From Candidatus Bathyarchaeota archaeon (GTDB taxonomy: Archaea > Thermoproteota > Bathyarchaeia > Bathyarchaeales > SOJC01): a DNA stretch of 64,000 bases. The position numbers and the translations under genes are program-made. The stretch spans positions 1,439,225 through 1,503,224 of the forward strand of contig CP070649.1 in assembly GCA_020354575.1 (NCBI GenBank), given 5' to 3'. The notes beneath the pieces are model-generated. The model was given only the letters and a program-made list of their open reading frames with translations. It made no database searches and was not told the origin of the DNA. Positions 52,445-61,791 of the stretch are shown here, piece after piece; the first letter of the stretch is position 1, and each line of letters begins with the position of its first letter.

Positions 52445-52519
52445 GGGCCGGTAGCTCAGCTTGGCTGGAGCGTTCGGCTGATAACCGAAAGGTCGAGAGT
52501 TCAAATCTCTCCCGGCCCA
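52445..52519 (+). tRNA. tRNA-Ile (anticodon GAT)
   Basis: A complete 75-base cloverleaf: acceptor GGGCCGG/CCGGCCC, D arm GCTC/GAGC, anticodon stem TTCGG/CCGAA with loop CTGATAA, T arm GAGAG/CTCTC. Discriminator A; only CC follows, so CCA is not fully encoded. It diverges from tRNA-Arg about 95 bases away. Confidence 0.97.
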
Positions 52520-52661
52520 CCTTCGTATTCTACCCCCAAGGTCTCTAACAGTCTCGAATAAACATGCATGCATGGCGGAGGGGATATGAGGTATTGCCTC
52601 GATGGAAGTATAAAATCCTCTCTTGTTTGATATGGGTTTCACCCATGAAGTATTTTCAGTG

Positions 52662-52853
52662 TTAATCTTTTTCCGCCTCTAGAACAACTAGACCCTCGTA
52701 GCCACATTTCTCACAAATGTACCGCTCAGGTAAAATCCAAAGATAATTCGATAACCGTATATGAGGATTGCCGCATCTGGGACAGTATTTTCTGCTAGGT
52801 CTTCTGCGTTTCAGACTAGCAAGTATTTCACGCAGGGTTTCTAGTCTATTCAC
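52662..52853 (-). CDS. Small zinc-ribbon protein
   Basis: 63 residues. A basic helix (ETLREILASLKRRRPSRK) precedes a zinc ribbon with CPRCGNPHIRLS and CEKCGYEGL. Such proteins often contact nucleic acid or the ribosome; no specific family is recognised. It follows the aIF1 gene by 21 bases on the same strand, which hints at a translation link. Confidence 0.7.
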   Translation of the reverse strand: MNRLETLREILASLKRRRPSRKYCPRCGNPHIRLSNYLWILPERYICEKCGYEGLVVLEAEKD

Positions 52854-52874
52854 CTTATTCGCCTGCTTGCGTGT

Positions 52875-53183
52875 CTATTGAAGCTCAATATTTTGGTCCG
52901 AAAAACCCAACTGTATAAGGTATGCCTTCACTCTGTCTCGCTGATCTCCTTGAAGTATTATCTGGTTGTTCTTCGCTGTTCCACCGCAAGCGCAATAAGC
53001 CTTTAGCTTTTGAGCAAGGCGTCCGAGATCTTGATCCTTATTGTTGATTCCCTCGACTATGGTTGTCGGTTTTCCGAATTTGCGGGTTTCACGACGAATT
53101 TTAATGCGTTGTTGTTCTTTGCCAATCTCTGTGCATACACAGATGTCTGTTGGAAGTCCACAAGTTGGACAAATTTCTGCCAT
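52875..53183 (-). CDS. sui1: Translation initiation factor aIF1 (SUI1)
   Basis: 102 residues. The SUI1 domain (about 25-100) shows RKFGKPTTIVEGINN, LAQKLKAYCACGGTAKNNQI and LQGDQRDRVKAYLIQLGF. It monitors start-codon selection on the small ribosomal subunit. An N-terminal CPTCGLPTDICVC knuckle typical of archaeal members likely binds zinc. First gene of a short unit with the zinc ribbon. Confidence 0.95.
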   Translation of the reverse strand: MAEICPTCGLPTDICVCTEIGKEQQRIKIRRETRKFGKPTTIVEGINNKDQDLGRLAQKLKAYCACGGTAKNNQIILQGDQRDRVKAYLIQLGFSDQNIELQ

Positions 53184-53322
53184 ATTGCTCAGTTAGCTAA
53201 AGAATGGAGGAATATTTAAGATTTTCAATATTGCTGAGTGACTGTTATCACAACTTTGACCAAATACGTTGAAAAGTCTAAGAATAGGAAAAAGATTCAA
53301 AAGCGGCGCGCAAAAAACTCCC

Positions 53323-53562
53323 TCATTTTTCAATAGAGATATATAGGATGTTATTTCCTCTGACCAAAACGCTACCATAATTTGCAATTAGCTGCTCACC
53401 TCTACATTCGGTGGCACTTTCCAATATAATGTTCATGTGACCATCGCATTTCTTCATTTTTCCCTTGTATGTAATGCCATTTTTTAGTGTGATATTTACA
53501 TGATTATTTAGCTGTTTTACTAATACATTGAGGGGTTTTTTGCTAGGTGCAAGGCTGCTCAC
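53323..53562 (-). CDS. lsm: LSm (Sm-like) RNA-binding protein
   Basis: 79 residues. Sm1 motif HVNITLKNGITYKGKMKKCDGHMNIIL and Sm2 motif YGSVLVRGNNILYISIE are both present. It assembles into heptameric rings that bind U-rich RNA. Start is GTG 53562, with GGAG 9 bases upstream and a TATA-like TTTTTATATG about 40-50 bases upstream. Confidence 0.93.
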   Translation of the reverse strand: MSSLAPSKKPLNVLVKQLNNHVNITLKNGITYKGKMKKCDGHMNIILESATECRGEQLIANYGSVLVRGNNILYISIEK

Positions 53563-53713
53563 ATTAATGGTCTCCTAGTGAATATGAGACATTATTCTAG
53601 CATATAAAAACTTTATGAAGAAAATACTTTGAAGGCAGAGCAGTTTTTGGCATGAAAAGAGTTAAGACTTTTATTATTAAAATTACAGATCTGCTGATAC
53701 GGAGAAGTTCATT

Positions 53714-53971
53714 GTGGAATTGAAAGTCTTCATCTTACCTCAATGCCCTAGTTGTCCAGGAGCGAAGAAAATTGCTCGAGAAGTGGCAAAAAAACATGGA
53801 CTAAGTTACACAGAAGTGGACATCAGTACTCCTGATGGTCGATTAGAAGGGCTCATGCACCAGATCATGAGCACGCCAAGCATTGCCATAGATGACGACA
53901 TTATCATGCGAGGAAAACTGGTTTCCAGAGAGGAGTTGGAGGGAGAAATAAGGAAACGGCTAGATAAATGA
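53714..53971 (+). CDS. Thioredoxin/glutaredoxin-like redox protein
   Basis: 85 residues. Thioredoxin fold with active site CPSC at 12-15 (LPQCPSCPGAKKIAREVA) and the cis-proline motif STPSIAIDD. Start is GTG 53714, preceded by GGAG at 9 bases. It overlaps the radical-SAM activase gene by 4 bases, and such pairs accompany anaerobic ribonucleotide reductase, so it may reduce that enzyme. Confidence 0.85.
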   Translation: MELKVFILPQCPSCPGAKKIAREVAKKHGLSYTEVDISTPDGRLEGLMHQIMSTPSIAIDDDIIMRGKLVSREELEGEIRKRLDK

Positions 53972-54681
53972 AGCTTCCAGAGATTAAAGGATTCATCGAT
54001 CTCAGCCTTGTTGATTGGGACGGCAAAGTCACGGCTGTTTTATTCCTCCCTCGCTGTAATCTGCGTTGTCCCTTCTGCCATAATGCAACTCTAGTTCTTA
54101 ACCCAGAAGAAATGCAAACGATACCTTTTGAAGAAATTCGTTTGTACCTCATAAAGAACAAAAGGTGGCTTGATGGGGTAGTTATAACTGGCGGGGAGCC
54201 TACAATTCACAATGACCTCCCGATTTTGTGCAACCAAATCAAAGAATTAGGTTTAAAGGTTAAGTTGGATACTAATGGGACCAATTATGACTTGCTGCAA
54301 GAACTGATTGCCAAGGAACAGGTTGACTATATTGCTTTGGACATCAAAGCCCCCATCACTCTGGAGAGATATTCAAACGCAGCTGGAGTCGAAGCTAGAA
54401 AACTAATGCCTGAAGTACAAAAGACAATTAAGTTATTATTGGAAAGACCTATAGATTACGAGTTCCGCACAACCTTGGTTCCTACTATTCATAATCATGA
54501 AGACATCACACTAATCTGCAACGAGATCATTGGTTGTGAAAAGTATTTTCTTCAGAACTTTAAGAACGATGTAAAGACTCTTTCTCCAAGGCTTGCGAAC
54601 ATTCAATCTTTCACTCGCGAAGAAATGCAAGTATTCTTGAAACTAGCTAGAAAGATTGTGACCAACACTTTTCTAAGATGA
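53968..54681 (+). CDS. nrdG: Radical-SAM activase, anaerobic ribonucleotide reductase type
   Basis: 237 residues. Radical-SAM CxxxCxxC motif in LPRCNLRCPFCHNA at about 30-37, the GGE motif in VVITGGEPTIHND, and a VDYIALDIKAP strand. It generates the glycyl radical of a partner enzyme, most likely NrdD, whose gene is not in the window. Activation of another glycyl-radical enzyme is the alternative. Translationally coupled to the thioredoxin-like gene. Confidence 0.85.
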   Translation: MKLPEIKGFIDLSLVDWDGKVTAVLFLPRCNLRCPFCHNATLVLNPEEMQTIPFEEIRLYLIKNKRWLDGVVITGGEPTIHNDLPILCNQIKELGLKVKLDTNGTNYDLLQELIAKEQVDYIALDIKAPITLERYSNAAGVEARKLMPEVQKTIKLLLERPIDYEFRTTLVPTIHNHEDITLICNEIIGCEKYFLQNFKNDVKTLSPRLANIQSFTREEMQVFLKLARKIVTNTFLR

Positions 54682-54683
54682 CT

Positions 54684-56432
54684 CTAGATTAAACCAAGCT
54701 TTCCTAAGACGGTATCTGGATCAAACTCTTCTCTGGATCTCGTGGAAGCTTCTTCGACATAGAGCTGAATAGCATAATTCAATGCCTCCTCATTTACAGG
54801 AATATAGTTATTATTCGACTGGAAAAAGTCTAGGAGGGAAGCAGCACTGGCAAAACGGATAGCACGATCCTCAAGTCTGGCGGAAAAATGAACAACTTCT
54901 CTCGGGATCTCTCTTAAAATTGCATCTCGGGCTTTCATTAGTATAGTTTGTGCCTTCTTTGTGAGCATTATGGGTTTCGATGGAAATCTCCCTTTCATTG
55001 AAGGGTGGTTAATTTCTGCTGCATGTACCAGTGTTAGGTGATCTCGAAATTTCTGGGCCTCTTTTTCTATATCGATTTCTCCAAAGGCCAGCCGCATTTG
55101 GCTTTCTGCAATTTCTATATAACGCTGTTTAGTAAGCCGATGCAGCCGACAGAGCATCCGATCTTCAATTGCATTGAAATTTGGATCTTGAACAGTCACC
55201 TCATAGCTCTTTCCAACGGTTGCCACATTGTAATTTACGCTAAAGAAGCTTCTAAAATGATATGGGCCAATAATTTCTCGTTGCGTTTCATATTTTATCT
55301 CACTGCGTTCCATTGCAAGCTTTAATGGTTCCACCATTCCCTTGTATTTAAACCAGTCATTGAATTCGGGTACGATGAAATTAAAAATCCTTCTTGAATA
55401 CGCTTGTCCTAGACGAATAAATCGGGCAGGAGTAATCCCTCCCGCGTATCGGTTGCGTCCTGGAATCCCGTGAGGTGGAATTTTAGCATCTGGTTTTCCT
55501 AGGATGAGATCTCTAATTGAAAAGCTCTTGCCAGTCCCAGGTTCCCCAAACAGAGAAAGATTCCAGCCTGTTCGCATGCCAGTTCTACCCTGTGCATGAA
55601 TTATTTCAACATCAGCCAATCCATATTGTTGCGTTATACTAAGCAAACTATCAAAATATAGAACTGGTCCAAATAGGCTTTCCAAATAATCAGAGAGGTG
55701 AGAGATTGAGAAGAATTTACCAAAAGCTAGCGTTTCATCGATTCGATATTTAATCAAATCATTTAAATAGCTGTTTAGTTCTTGATCCATTTTTCTGATT
55801 TTGATATTTTCTTCAGTTATAGGGTCTTTTGCTTGGGTTCTTGAACCCGTTGTTCGCGTTTCAGCTTCTTGGTGTGTTAATCCTAATTCTAATCGAATTA
55901 AAGGCGTGGTTTCTTCTAATATTACCCACTCTTGGTAATCTTTACCCTTATAAGAAGTTGCAACGACTCCCAATTTTTCGAGGTCATGTAAAATTCGCAA
56001 AGGATCCACTTCTTCTGGGAGAACCTGTTTAATCTCTTCTGTGCTGCAAGCTTTGCTGCAATTTATCAGGAATTTCAGAATGGCGACGCAGTGTTTATCA
56101 TATTTATTCTGGATTTGTGAAATGGCTACTCGAATTTTTCTCCAACCGCTTTCACAGCTTAGTTCTCCATTTTCCAAAGTATAATATTGCCCTTTGAAAA
56201 TCTCCCATTTCCGGGGTTTATAGTTAGTAGCAAGTTGCTCAAGTTGCTCATCAGTTATGCTGGAAGCTATTTCTAATGCTGCTTTGTCCTCGTTAATGTC
56301 CCATTCGCTGAGGAGATCTTGAAAATAGGAGATTTTCAGTGATTTTCCTATGTTGAATAATTTGCTTCTTGAGAAAGCACGCTGAAGTAGAAGTCTACGT
56401 TCCGCAATTTTCTCATCAAACAATATCTTCAA
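54684..56432 (-). CDS. Divergent AAA+ ATPase, MCM-like core
   Basis: 582 residues, no named family recognised. A winged-helix-like segment (about 112-175) precedes an AAA+ core: Walker A GEPGTGKS 296-303, a Walker B-position strand FIVPEF 352-357 in which proline replaces the usual aspartate but glutamate is kept, sensor-1 asparagine N400 (FFSVNYN) and arginines in EDRMLCRLHRLT 423-434. The lid and C-terminal helices resemble MCM/MoxR-type ATPases. It follows a coiled-coil gene by 45 bases and probably works with that protein. Confidence 0.7.
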   Translation of the reverse strand: MKILFDEKIAERRLLLQRAFSRSKLFNIGKSLKISYFQDLLSEWDINEDKAALEIASSITDEQLEQLATNYKPRKWEIFKGQYYTLENGELSCESGWRKIRVAISQIQNKYDKHCVAILKFLINCSKACSTEEIKQVLPEEVDPLRILHDLEKLGVVATSYKGKDYQEWVILEETTPLIRLELGLTHQEAETRTTGSRTQAKDPITEENIKIRKMDQELNSYLNDLIKYRIDETLAFGKFFSISHLSDYLESLFGPVLYFDSLLSITQQYGLADVEIIHAQGRTGMRTGWNLSLFGEPGTGKSFSIRDLILGKPDAKIPPHGIPGRNRYAGGITPARFIRLGQAYSRRIFNFIVPEFNDWFKYKGMVEPLKLAMERSEIKYETQREIIGPYHFRSFFSVNYNVATVGKSYEVTVQDPNFNAIEDRMLCRLHRLTKQRYIEIAESQMRLAFGEIDIEKEAQKFRDHLTLVHAAEINHPSMKGRFPSKPIMLTKKAQTILMKARDAILREIPREVVHFSARLEDRAIRFASAASLLDFFQSNNNYIPVNEEALNYAIQLYVEEASTRSREEFDPDTVLGKLGLI

Positions 56433-56477
56433 ACCACTTGGAAGGATCTGGTGAAGTTTTAGCTGATCGAGGTGGAA

Positions 56478-58106
56478 TTAATCTTTTGTATATATCTCCA
56501 TTAAGGTCTTTTTTTCCTCTGCTTTGATCCAGCCTTCTGCTTCAAGTTTTTTTATTCCTTTCCTCAGTTTTTCCTTGAAACCTGCAGTTGCTAACAAGCT
56601 TTGCGAATTCCCCAAGTTGTCTAGTTCTCTCCGCATCATTTTATCGTTGTCAAGTCTCTCTATGAATGAAGCTAATATTTTTTCTAAAGCTTTAGAGCGT
56701 GGTTTCAGAAGTGAACTGCAATGTTTAAAGGTTTTCCGAATTCTCATTACTAATCCTTTATGGCTTCTTGCGAACATAGGCGAACTAAAGCAGTACCGTT
56801 TTTCTTTATCCGTCTTGTATTGAATCAAATAGAAAGGTATATGAACTAAGATCGGGTCCTCAATTTTCCATGAGAAAGCAGCTTCTTCAAGCGTTGTTAA
56901 ACACTCTCTTTTGTGGTCAATTAATCTTTTAATATCATCCACTATCGCCAGGGTTTCACGTTGAAGTTCGGATATTGTCTTCTCTATTTTCTGAATTGTA
57001 GAGTCACGTGAATTTTCCAAGTCTGTAATCTTTTTCCGTTCTTCATCAATTAATTTCTGGTATGTGTCGTTGAGTTTCCTTGTCGTCTTCTCTATTTCCT
57101 TGCTACTGCGTTTGACGAAGTCCAAAAGAGATTTAATTCTTTTCTTTGCAGTTGCAATCTGGTTTTGCACATCTCGAATTTTAGCATTCCACCGAGATTC
57201 TCCAATTTTATCCTCCTTTTGCTTCCTTAGTTCTTTCCGTTTTTCATATTCACTTTCCTTCTGCTCAAGCATCAAGAGTTCTCTTTCCCATTTTTTCCGT
57301 TCCGCAAGTCTTACATCTACTTCCTTTTCGTGAGCTGAAAGTATTCTTTCCATTTTCTTGTCTCGTTCTCTCTCCAATTTTTCTCTCTTGTTCTCAAACT
57401 CTGTTTTTTCATCGAGGATTCTATCATTGTATTTTTCTTGTGCTTGTTCCATTTCTAGCTGAAGTTTTTCAACGTGCTTTTTTGTTTCTTCATTTAAAGT
57501 GCTTACTGCGAATTGTAACCCCTTTGTTTCTGCCTGGAGTTTTTTAAAATATCCAACTATTCTATTGCCAATTTGAGTCGCAGTTTCCTCGTTGATTCGG
57601 TGGTGCATTAATGACTTGAACTCTGGGAATGCACTATTCGTTTTTACCTTGCTTTCCTGCACAAACATGGACATATCGGCTAACAGATCTTTGTCAGTAA
57701 TGAAACCATCTATATGCATCTCTGTTTGAGAGATAAATTCCGAAAATGTCTCTCGATGACTTTTTAGAGTACTATGATAAAGCTCTTGGACAGTGCTACT
57801 TCGTTTTAATTGCTCAATGAAGCTCTCAACGTTTGGGGGCCTGAAATATAGGATGTCTCCGGTGACTGTTTCCATTCCATCTACTAGCCAGCATTCGTGA
57901 TTCCTCCAAGGTATTGCCCAAATAGGATAATGAATCTTAGAGAGGAAAACAAGGCTTTCAGCTTCTCCGCCAAAAATGCCTGGTTTCTTTTTTCGCTCAG
58001 CTTCAGCGATGCAGAGCAGCGTTGCAACTTCCATGTCATCAGAATAATGGGCCTCCCTGTCAGGATCATTCTTAGCATAAGGCAGAATCAAATGCGATTT
58101 AAGCAT
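56478..58106 (-). CDS. Large coiled-coil protein, partner of the AAA+ ATPase
   Basis: 542 residues. A folded N-terminal domain (about 1-100, LILPYAKNDPDREAHYSDD, IHYPIWAIPWRNHECWLV) is followed by helical regions, a long charged coiled coil (about 185-400) and a second small domain that again contains a YPIW-like IHIPFYLIQY strand (VHIPFYLIQYKTDKEKRY). GGGGGG lies 5 bases before ATG 58106. The domain-rod-domain plan recalls structural or SMC-like partners but there is no ATPase motif. Function unknown. Confidence 0.7.
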   Translation of the reverse strand: MLKSHLILPYAKNDPDREAHYSDDMEVATLLCIAEAERKKKPGIFGGEAESLVFLSKIHYPIWAIPWRNHECWLVDGMETVTGDILYFRPPNVESFIEQLKRSSTVQELYHSTLKSHRETFSEFISQTEMHIDGFITDKDLLADMSMFVQESKVKTNSAFPEFKSLMHHRINEETATQIGNRIVGYFKKLQAETKGLQFAVSTLNEETKKHVEKLQLEMEQAQEKYNDRILDEKTEFENKREKLERERDKKMERILSAHEKEVDVRLAERKKWERELLMLEQKESEYEKRKELRKQKEDKIGESRWNAKIRDVQNQIATAKKRIKSLLDFVKRSSKEIEKTTRKLNDTYQKLIDEERKKITDLENSRDSTIQKIEKTISELQRETLAIVDDIKRLIDHKRECLTTLEEAAFSWKIEDPILVHIPFYLIQYKTDKEKRYCFSSPMFARSHKGLVMRIRKTFKHCSSLLKPRSKALEKILASFIERLDNDKMMRRELDNLGNSQSLLATAGFKEKLRKGIKKLEAEGWIKAEEKKTLMEIYTKD

Positions 58107-58158
58107 GTTGCCCCCCAACAAAGATATATCCTGTTAACGTTTCGCTTATAACTTGCGC

Positions 58159-58923
58159 TCAGGATTTTGACTTATTGAATAGGAAAGAAAGCGCGTTCTC
58201 AACTTGGGTATTTTCGAGTTTTTCATAAGCTTCGATACTTCCAACGTCGTACCAAAACGCATCAGAGATGAATCCATAGATGGGTTCTTGCTTATTGATC
58301 AGATAGGGGATTACATCCCCCATTAGGTCCAAGAGCCCTTTTGTTCTACTCAATTTCTTTAGGTCATCAAAAGAGCTTCCCTTGAAAACAAGAATGCCTA
58401 TGCTCACGGGTTTTTCCAATTTAGGCTTTTCAATAAACCCTCGAATTCTACCCTGTTTCTCGAGATCAGCCAGGCCAACTCGAACTTCAAATCCAGAGGA
58501 AAGTGCCACAGTTGCCGTTGCCTTCTTTGTTTTATGGAACAGAATCAGATCATCTAACTTCATGTTTGTAAGGATATCGCCATAGTAAACAAGAATTGTG
58601 TCATTTTCTCTGAAAGCTCCTTGTTTGTAAGCATTTAGGACTGAGCCTCCGGTTCCGCTTAATTCCGGAACATCATTGACATAATTTACCTTTACTCCAA
58701 AATTTGCTCCGTCCCCAAAATAACTTCTAATTTGCTCAGCTTTGTAGTTCACCAGAAAGGTTATGTTAGTTATTCTGTGAAATCGAAAGAGGCGGACGAT
58801 GTATTCAAGAAGGGGCTTTTGTTTGGGTCCAATAGGCATCATAGTTTTTTGAAGATAGTAAGTGATTGGTCTAAGTCGTGTTCCTTTGCCTCCGCATAAA
58901 ACCAAAGCCTTGACTTCACTCAT
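58159..58923 (-). CDS. Sugar-1-phosphate nucleotidyltransferase
   Basis: 254 residues. Begins VKALVLCGGKGTRLRPITYYLQK, the nucleotidyltransferase signature, followed by KPLLEYIVRLF, the metal-site strand ILVYYGDIL and FIEKPKL. It makes NDP-sugars from sugar-1-phosphate and NTP; glucose- or mannose-1-phosphate are likely. No C-terminal beta helix is present. It could feed the glycan locus 10 kb away. GGAT lies 5 bases before ATG 58923. Confidence 0.9.
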   Translation of the reverse strand: MSEVKALVLCGGKGTRLRPITYYLQKTMMPIGPKQKPLLEYIVRLFRFHRITNITFLVNYKAEQIRSYFGDGANFGVKVNYVNDVPELSGTGGSVLNAYKQGAFRENDTILVYYGDILTNMKLDDLILFHKTKKATATVALSSGFEVRVGLADLEKQGRIRGFIEKPKLEKPVSIGILVFKGSSFDDLKKLSRTKGLLDLMGDVIPYLINKQEPIYGFISDAFWYDVGSIEAYEKLENTQVENALSFLFNKSKS

Positions 58924-58975
58924 AATAATCCACATGTTCTATGATCGAAAGAGAGAAAAGAGTTTTTGTGATAGA

Positions 58976-59254
58976 CTATTCTTCTTTTTGCTTCTCTTCC
59001 TTCTTCTCTTCAGCCTCGAATTCTTCAATTGGTTTGGGCGGTGGCGTAGTTGCCATAGTCCATCCTATCCAAGCGCCTATTCCGAGGATAAGAATAAACG
59101 CAAGAAATACTGGAATTGCAATTAACCAAAATGCCAGTGACCAAGAGCCTTCTAGAACATATCCAAAGTAGAAGAGACCTAAAGTATAGCCAATAGCTAT
59201 TATAACGCATACAAGAAAAATTAGACCACCAATTCCTTGATCTTTACTAACCAT
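58976..59254 (-). CDS. Small two-helix membrane protein
   Basis: 92 residues. Two transmembrane helices (about 8-32 and 40-66) and a very acidic C-terminal tail (PKPIEEFEAEEKKEEKQKEE). GGTGA lies 5 bases before ATG 59254, so I choose it over the start at 59308. It lies between the adenosylhomocysteinase and nucleotidyltransferase genes. No family recognised. Confidence 0.6.
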   Translation of the reverse strand: MVSKDQGIGGLIFLVCVIIAIGYTLGLFYFGYVLEGSWSLAFWLIAIPVFLAFILILGIGAWIGWTMATTPPPKPIEEFEAEEKKEEKQKEE

Positions 59255-59312
59255 GTTATCACCACTTTGTAGCCTTTTTATGCAGAATATTGTTATAAGC
59301 TTTACCATCTAT

Positions 59313-60569
59313 TCAAATTGTACCTGCTTGCCAATCAGCGAGATACTTTTTTTGGCTCTCAGTCAGTGTGTCGATTTCAATGTTCATTGCTTTTAGTTTA
59401 AGACTGGCAACAAGTTTGTCTATTTCTGATGGAACACTATAGACTTTTGCGTCGAGCTTTGGTCTTTTAGCCAAATACTCAATACAGAGAGCTTGGTTGG
59501 CAAATGACATGTCCATCACCTCTGATGGGTGTCCTTCTGCGGCTGCGAGATTAATTAGTCGGCCTTCGCCAAGCAGATATAATTTTTTTCCATTTTGCAA
59601 TTGGAACTCTTCCAAATTTGGTCGAATTATCCTTTTTGCAATTGTTATATTTTCTAGTTCTGGAATATTTATTTCAACGTTGAAATGTCCACTGTTGGCT
59701 AGAATTGCGCCATTTTTCATTTTTTTCATATGTTTTTTACGAATAATGTCTTTGTTGCCAGTGACTGTGACGAAGATGTCGCCGATTGCAGCGGCTTCTT
59801 CCATGGTCATTACTCGAAAACCACTCATCACCGCTTCTAGAGCTCTTGTTGGATTTATTTCGGTCACGATCACGTTAGCTCCCATGGCTCTAGCCTTTGA
59901 TGCCAATCCGCGTCCACACCATCCATATCCTGCCACTACGAAGTTTTTCCCTGCAAGTAGAACGCTTGTCGCTCTGAGTATCCCATCAATTGTGCTCTGA
60001 CCCGTTCCATATCTATTGTCAAAAAGATACTTTGTGTACGCGTCATTCACTGCTATTATTGGATATTTCAGGGCTTCGGATTGTGCCATTGCTCGTAGTC
60101 GCATTACTCCCGTTGTTGTCTCTTCGGTTCCTCCTTTAATATCTGATAGCACTTCAGCTCTTTCTGAATGAATTGTTCCAACCAAGTCAGCGCCATCATC
60201 TATTGTTATTAACGGTTTATGATCTATCACCCTTTGGACACACCAATAGTATTCCTCAGTTGTTTGGCCTCTCCAAGCATAAACGCGAACACCTTTTTTT
60301 GCTAAGGCGGCTGCAACTTCATCTTGAGTGGATAAGGGATTTGAAGCGCAGAGAGCAATATCCGCACCTCCTGCCATGAGCGCATTTATAAGGACAGCTG
60401 TTTCCTTTGTTACGTGAAGAGAAGCGCTCAACCGAAGGCTTTCTAAGGGGCTTGTTTGTTCAAAACGTTGACTAATCTGATTCAAAACAGGCATATGCAT
60501 TGAAGCCCACTCCGTTAGAAGTTCACCCTTTGATGAAAGATGGGGATTCTTGACTTTGAAATTAGGCAT
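59313..60569 (-). CDS. ahcY: S-adenosylhomocysteinase
   Basis: 418 residues. NAD-dependent hydrolysis of S-adenosylhomocysteine to homocysteine and adenosine. Seen: SLHVTKETAVLINALMAGGA, the NAD-binding VVAGYGWCGRGLASKARAMG, LANSGHFNVEI and the archaeal C-terminus VYSVPSEIDKLVASLKLKAM...YLADW. AGGAT precedes ATG 60569. It recycles the product of the many SAM-dependent methyltransferases. Confidence 0.95.
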   Translation of the reverse strand: MPNFKVKNPHLSSKGELLTEWASMHMPVLNQISQRFEQTSPLESLRLSASLHVTKETAVLINALMAGGADIALCASNPLSTQDEVAAALAKKGVRVYAWRGQTTEEYYWCVQRVIDHKPLITIDDGADLVGTIHSERAEVLSDIKGGTEETTTGVMRLRAMAQSEALKYPIIAVNDAYTKYLFDNRYGTGQSTIDGILRATSVLLAGKNFVVAGYGWCGRGLASKARAMGANVIVTEINPTRALEAVMSGFRVMTMEEAAAIGDIFVTVTGNKDIIRKKHMKKMKNGAILANSGHFNVEINIPELENITIAKRIIRPNLEEFQLQNGKKLYLLGEGRLINLAAAEGHPSEVMDMSFANQALCIEYLAKRPKLDAKVYSVPSEIDKLVASLKLKAMNIEIDTLTESQKKYLADWQAGTI

Positions 60570-60759
60570 AATCCTACCCTTGGCTTCTATTGTTAACGAC
60601 ACTTATCTGGAAGGCTTTCTTTAAAGGCTTTGTTTTCCTTTGAGAGCTGTTCCTGTTATGCGGGCACCGCAATCTTTTAAACTCTTCTAATTTAGATGAA
60701 AGATGCTTGAATTAGTGGGCGAATCCTCAATATTGAATGAAGCATGGTGAATTTAAACA

Positions 60760-61791
60760 GTGCAAGAGCATATCGTGAAAGCTCTCTTAAAACCTGAAGT
60801 TTACGACGAAAAAGTTAGTCAAATTGAACTAATTCAGACGCATATTTCCTTCGTCTTCCTGACAGGAAATTTTGTCTACAAAGTCAAAAAGGCCGTGAAT
60901 CTTGGATTTCTTGATTTTACAACTCTCAAAAGAAGGCATTTTTACTGTAAAAGGGAACTGGAGCTTAATAAGCGGCTATGTAAGGGCATGTACATTGAGG
61001 TAGTTCCCATAAACCGCTCGAAGGCTACTAATGCCATCAAGATGAAAGGTGATGGGGAGACTATTGAATATGCACTAAAAATGAAAAGAATGCCCCAAGA
61101 GAGAATGTTGAGCAGACTTCTTGAAGAACAGAAAGTAGATACTCAGCTCTTTGACAAAATTGCGAAAATAATCGCTAAATTTCATTCTAAAGCAAAATCG
61201 AACAAAGAGATAAGAGAATTTGGTTCGACCAAGGTTATTGAGACTAATTGGATTGAGAACTTTGAGCAAACTCGAGAATTCATTGGACGGACAATCTCTA
61301 GAGCTAAATTTGATTCAATTCAGTCAGAAATCATTAATTTCATTGAGAAGAACCATCCTCTTTTTAGGAGAAGAATAACGGACAGTCGGATTAGAGACTG
61401 TCACGGGGATATTCATTCGGATAATATTTTCGTGACAGACGGAGTCTACATTTTTGACACGATAGAATTCAACCAAAGATTCAGGTACTCTGATGTGGCC
61501 TCGGATGTTGCCTTCTTAGCTATGGATTTAGATTTTAAAGGACGAACTGATCTATCAGAATTTTTCGTTGGGAAGTATGTTGAATATTCTAAAGATCGAG
61601 ACTTGAAAAGACTTCTCCCTTTCTATAAGTGCTATAGGGCATATGTTCGGGGGAAGGTAATTAGCTTCAGGCTCAAAGATCCTAATATTAAGCGGACTAT
61701 GATGCGTTTCGCACGAAAAGATGCCAAAGCATATTTTGATTTGGCATTCGCCTATAGCAAAGAACTTCATGCTGCTAGCTCTAAACATTGA
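60760..61791 (+). CDS. Aminoglycoside-phosphotransferase-like kinase (COG2187 type)
   Basis: 343 residues. N-terminal LIQTHISFVFLTGNFVYKVKKAVNLGFLDF-type lobe with the nucleotide-binding lysine, and the catalytic motif RDCHGDIHSDNIF with metal motif FDTIEFN at 213-235, as in aminoglycoside phosphotransferase/ChoK kinases. This is the kinase half of a bacterial fusion whose other half is an AAA_33 P-loop domain; here that half is a separate gene at 62668. Substrate unknown. GTG start without a clear ribosome site. Confidence 0.8.
   Translation: MQEHIVKALLKPEVYDEKVSQIELIQTHISFVFLTGNFVYKVKKAVNLGFLDFTTLKRRHFYCKRELELNKRLCKGMYIEVVPINRSKATNAIKMKGDGETIEYALKMKRMPQERMLSRLLEEQKVDTQLFDKIAKIIAKFHSKAKSNKEIREFGSTKVIETNWIENFEQTREFIGRTISRAKFDSIQSEIINFIEKNHPLFRRRITDSRIRDCHGDIHSDNIFVTDGVYIFDTIEFNQRFRYSDVASDVAFLAMDLDFKGRTDLSEFFVGKYVEYSKDRDLKRLLPFYKCYRAYVRGKVISFRLKDPNIKRTMMRFARKDAKAYFDLAFAYSKELHAASSKH

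Noticed and set aside
52406..52642. Open frame over tRNA-Ile, minus strand
   Set aside because: It is the reverse translation of the tRNA and its flanks.
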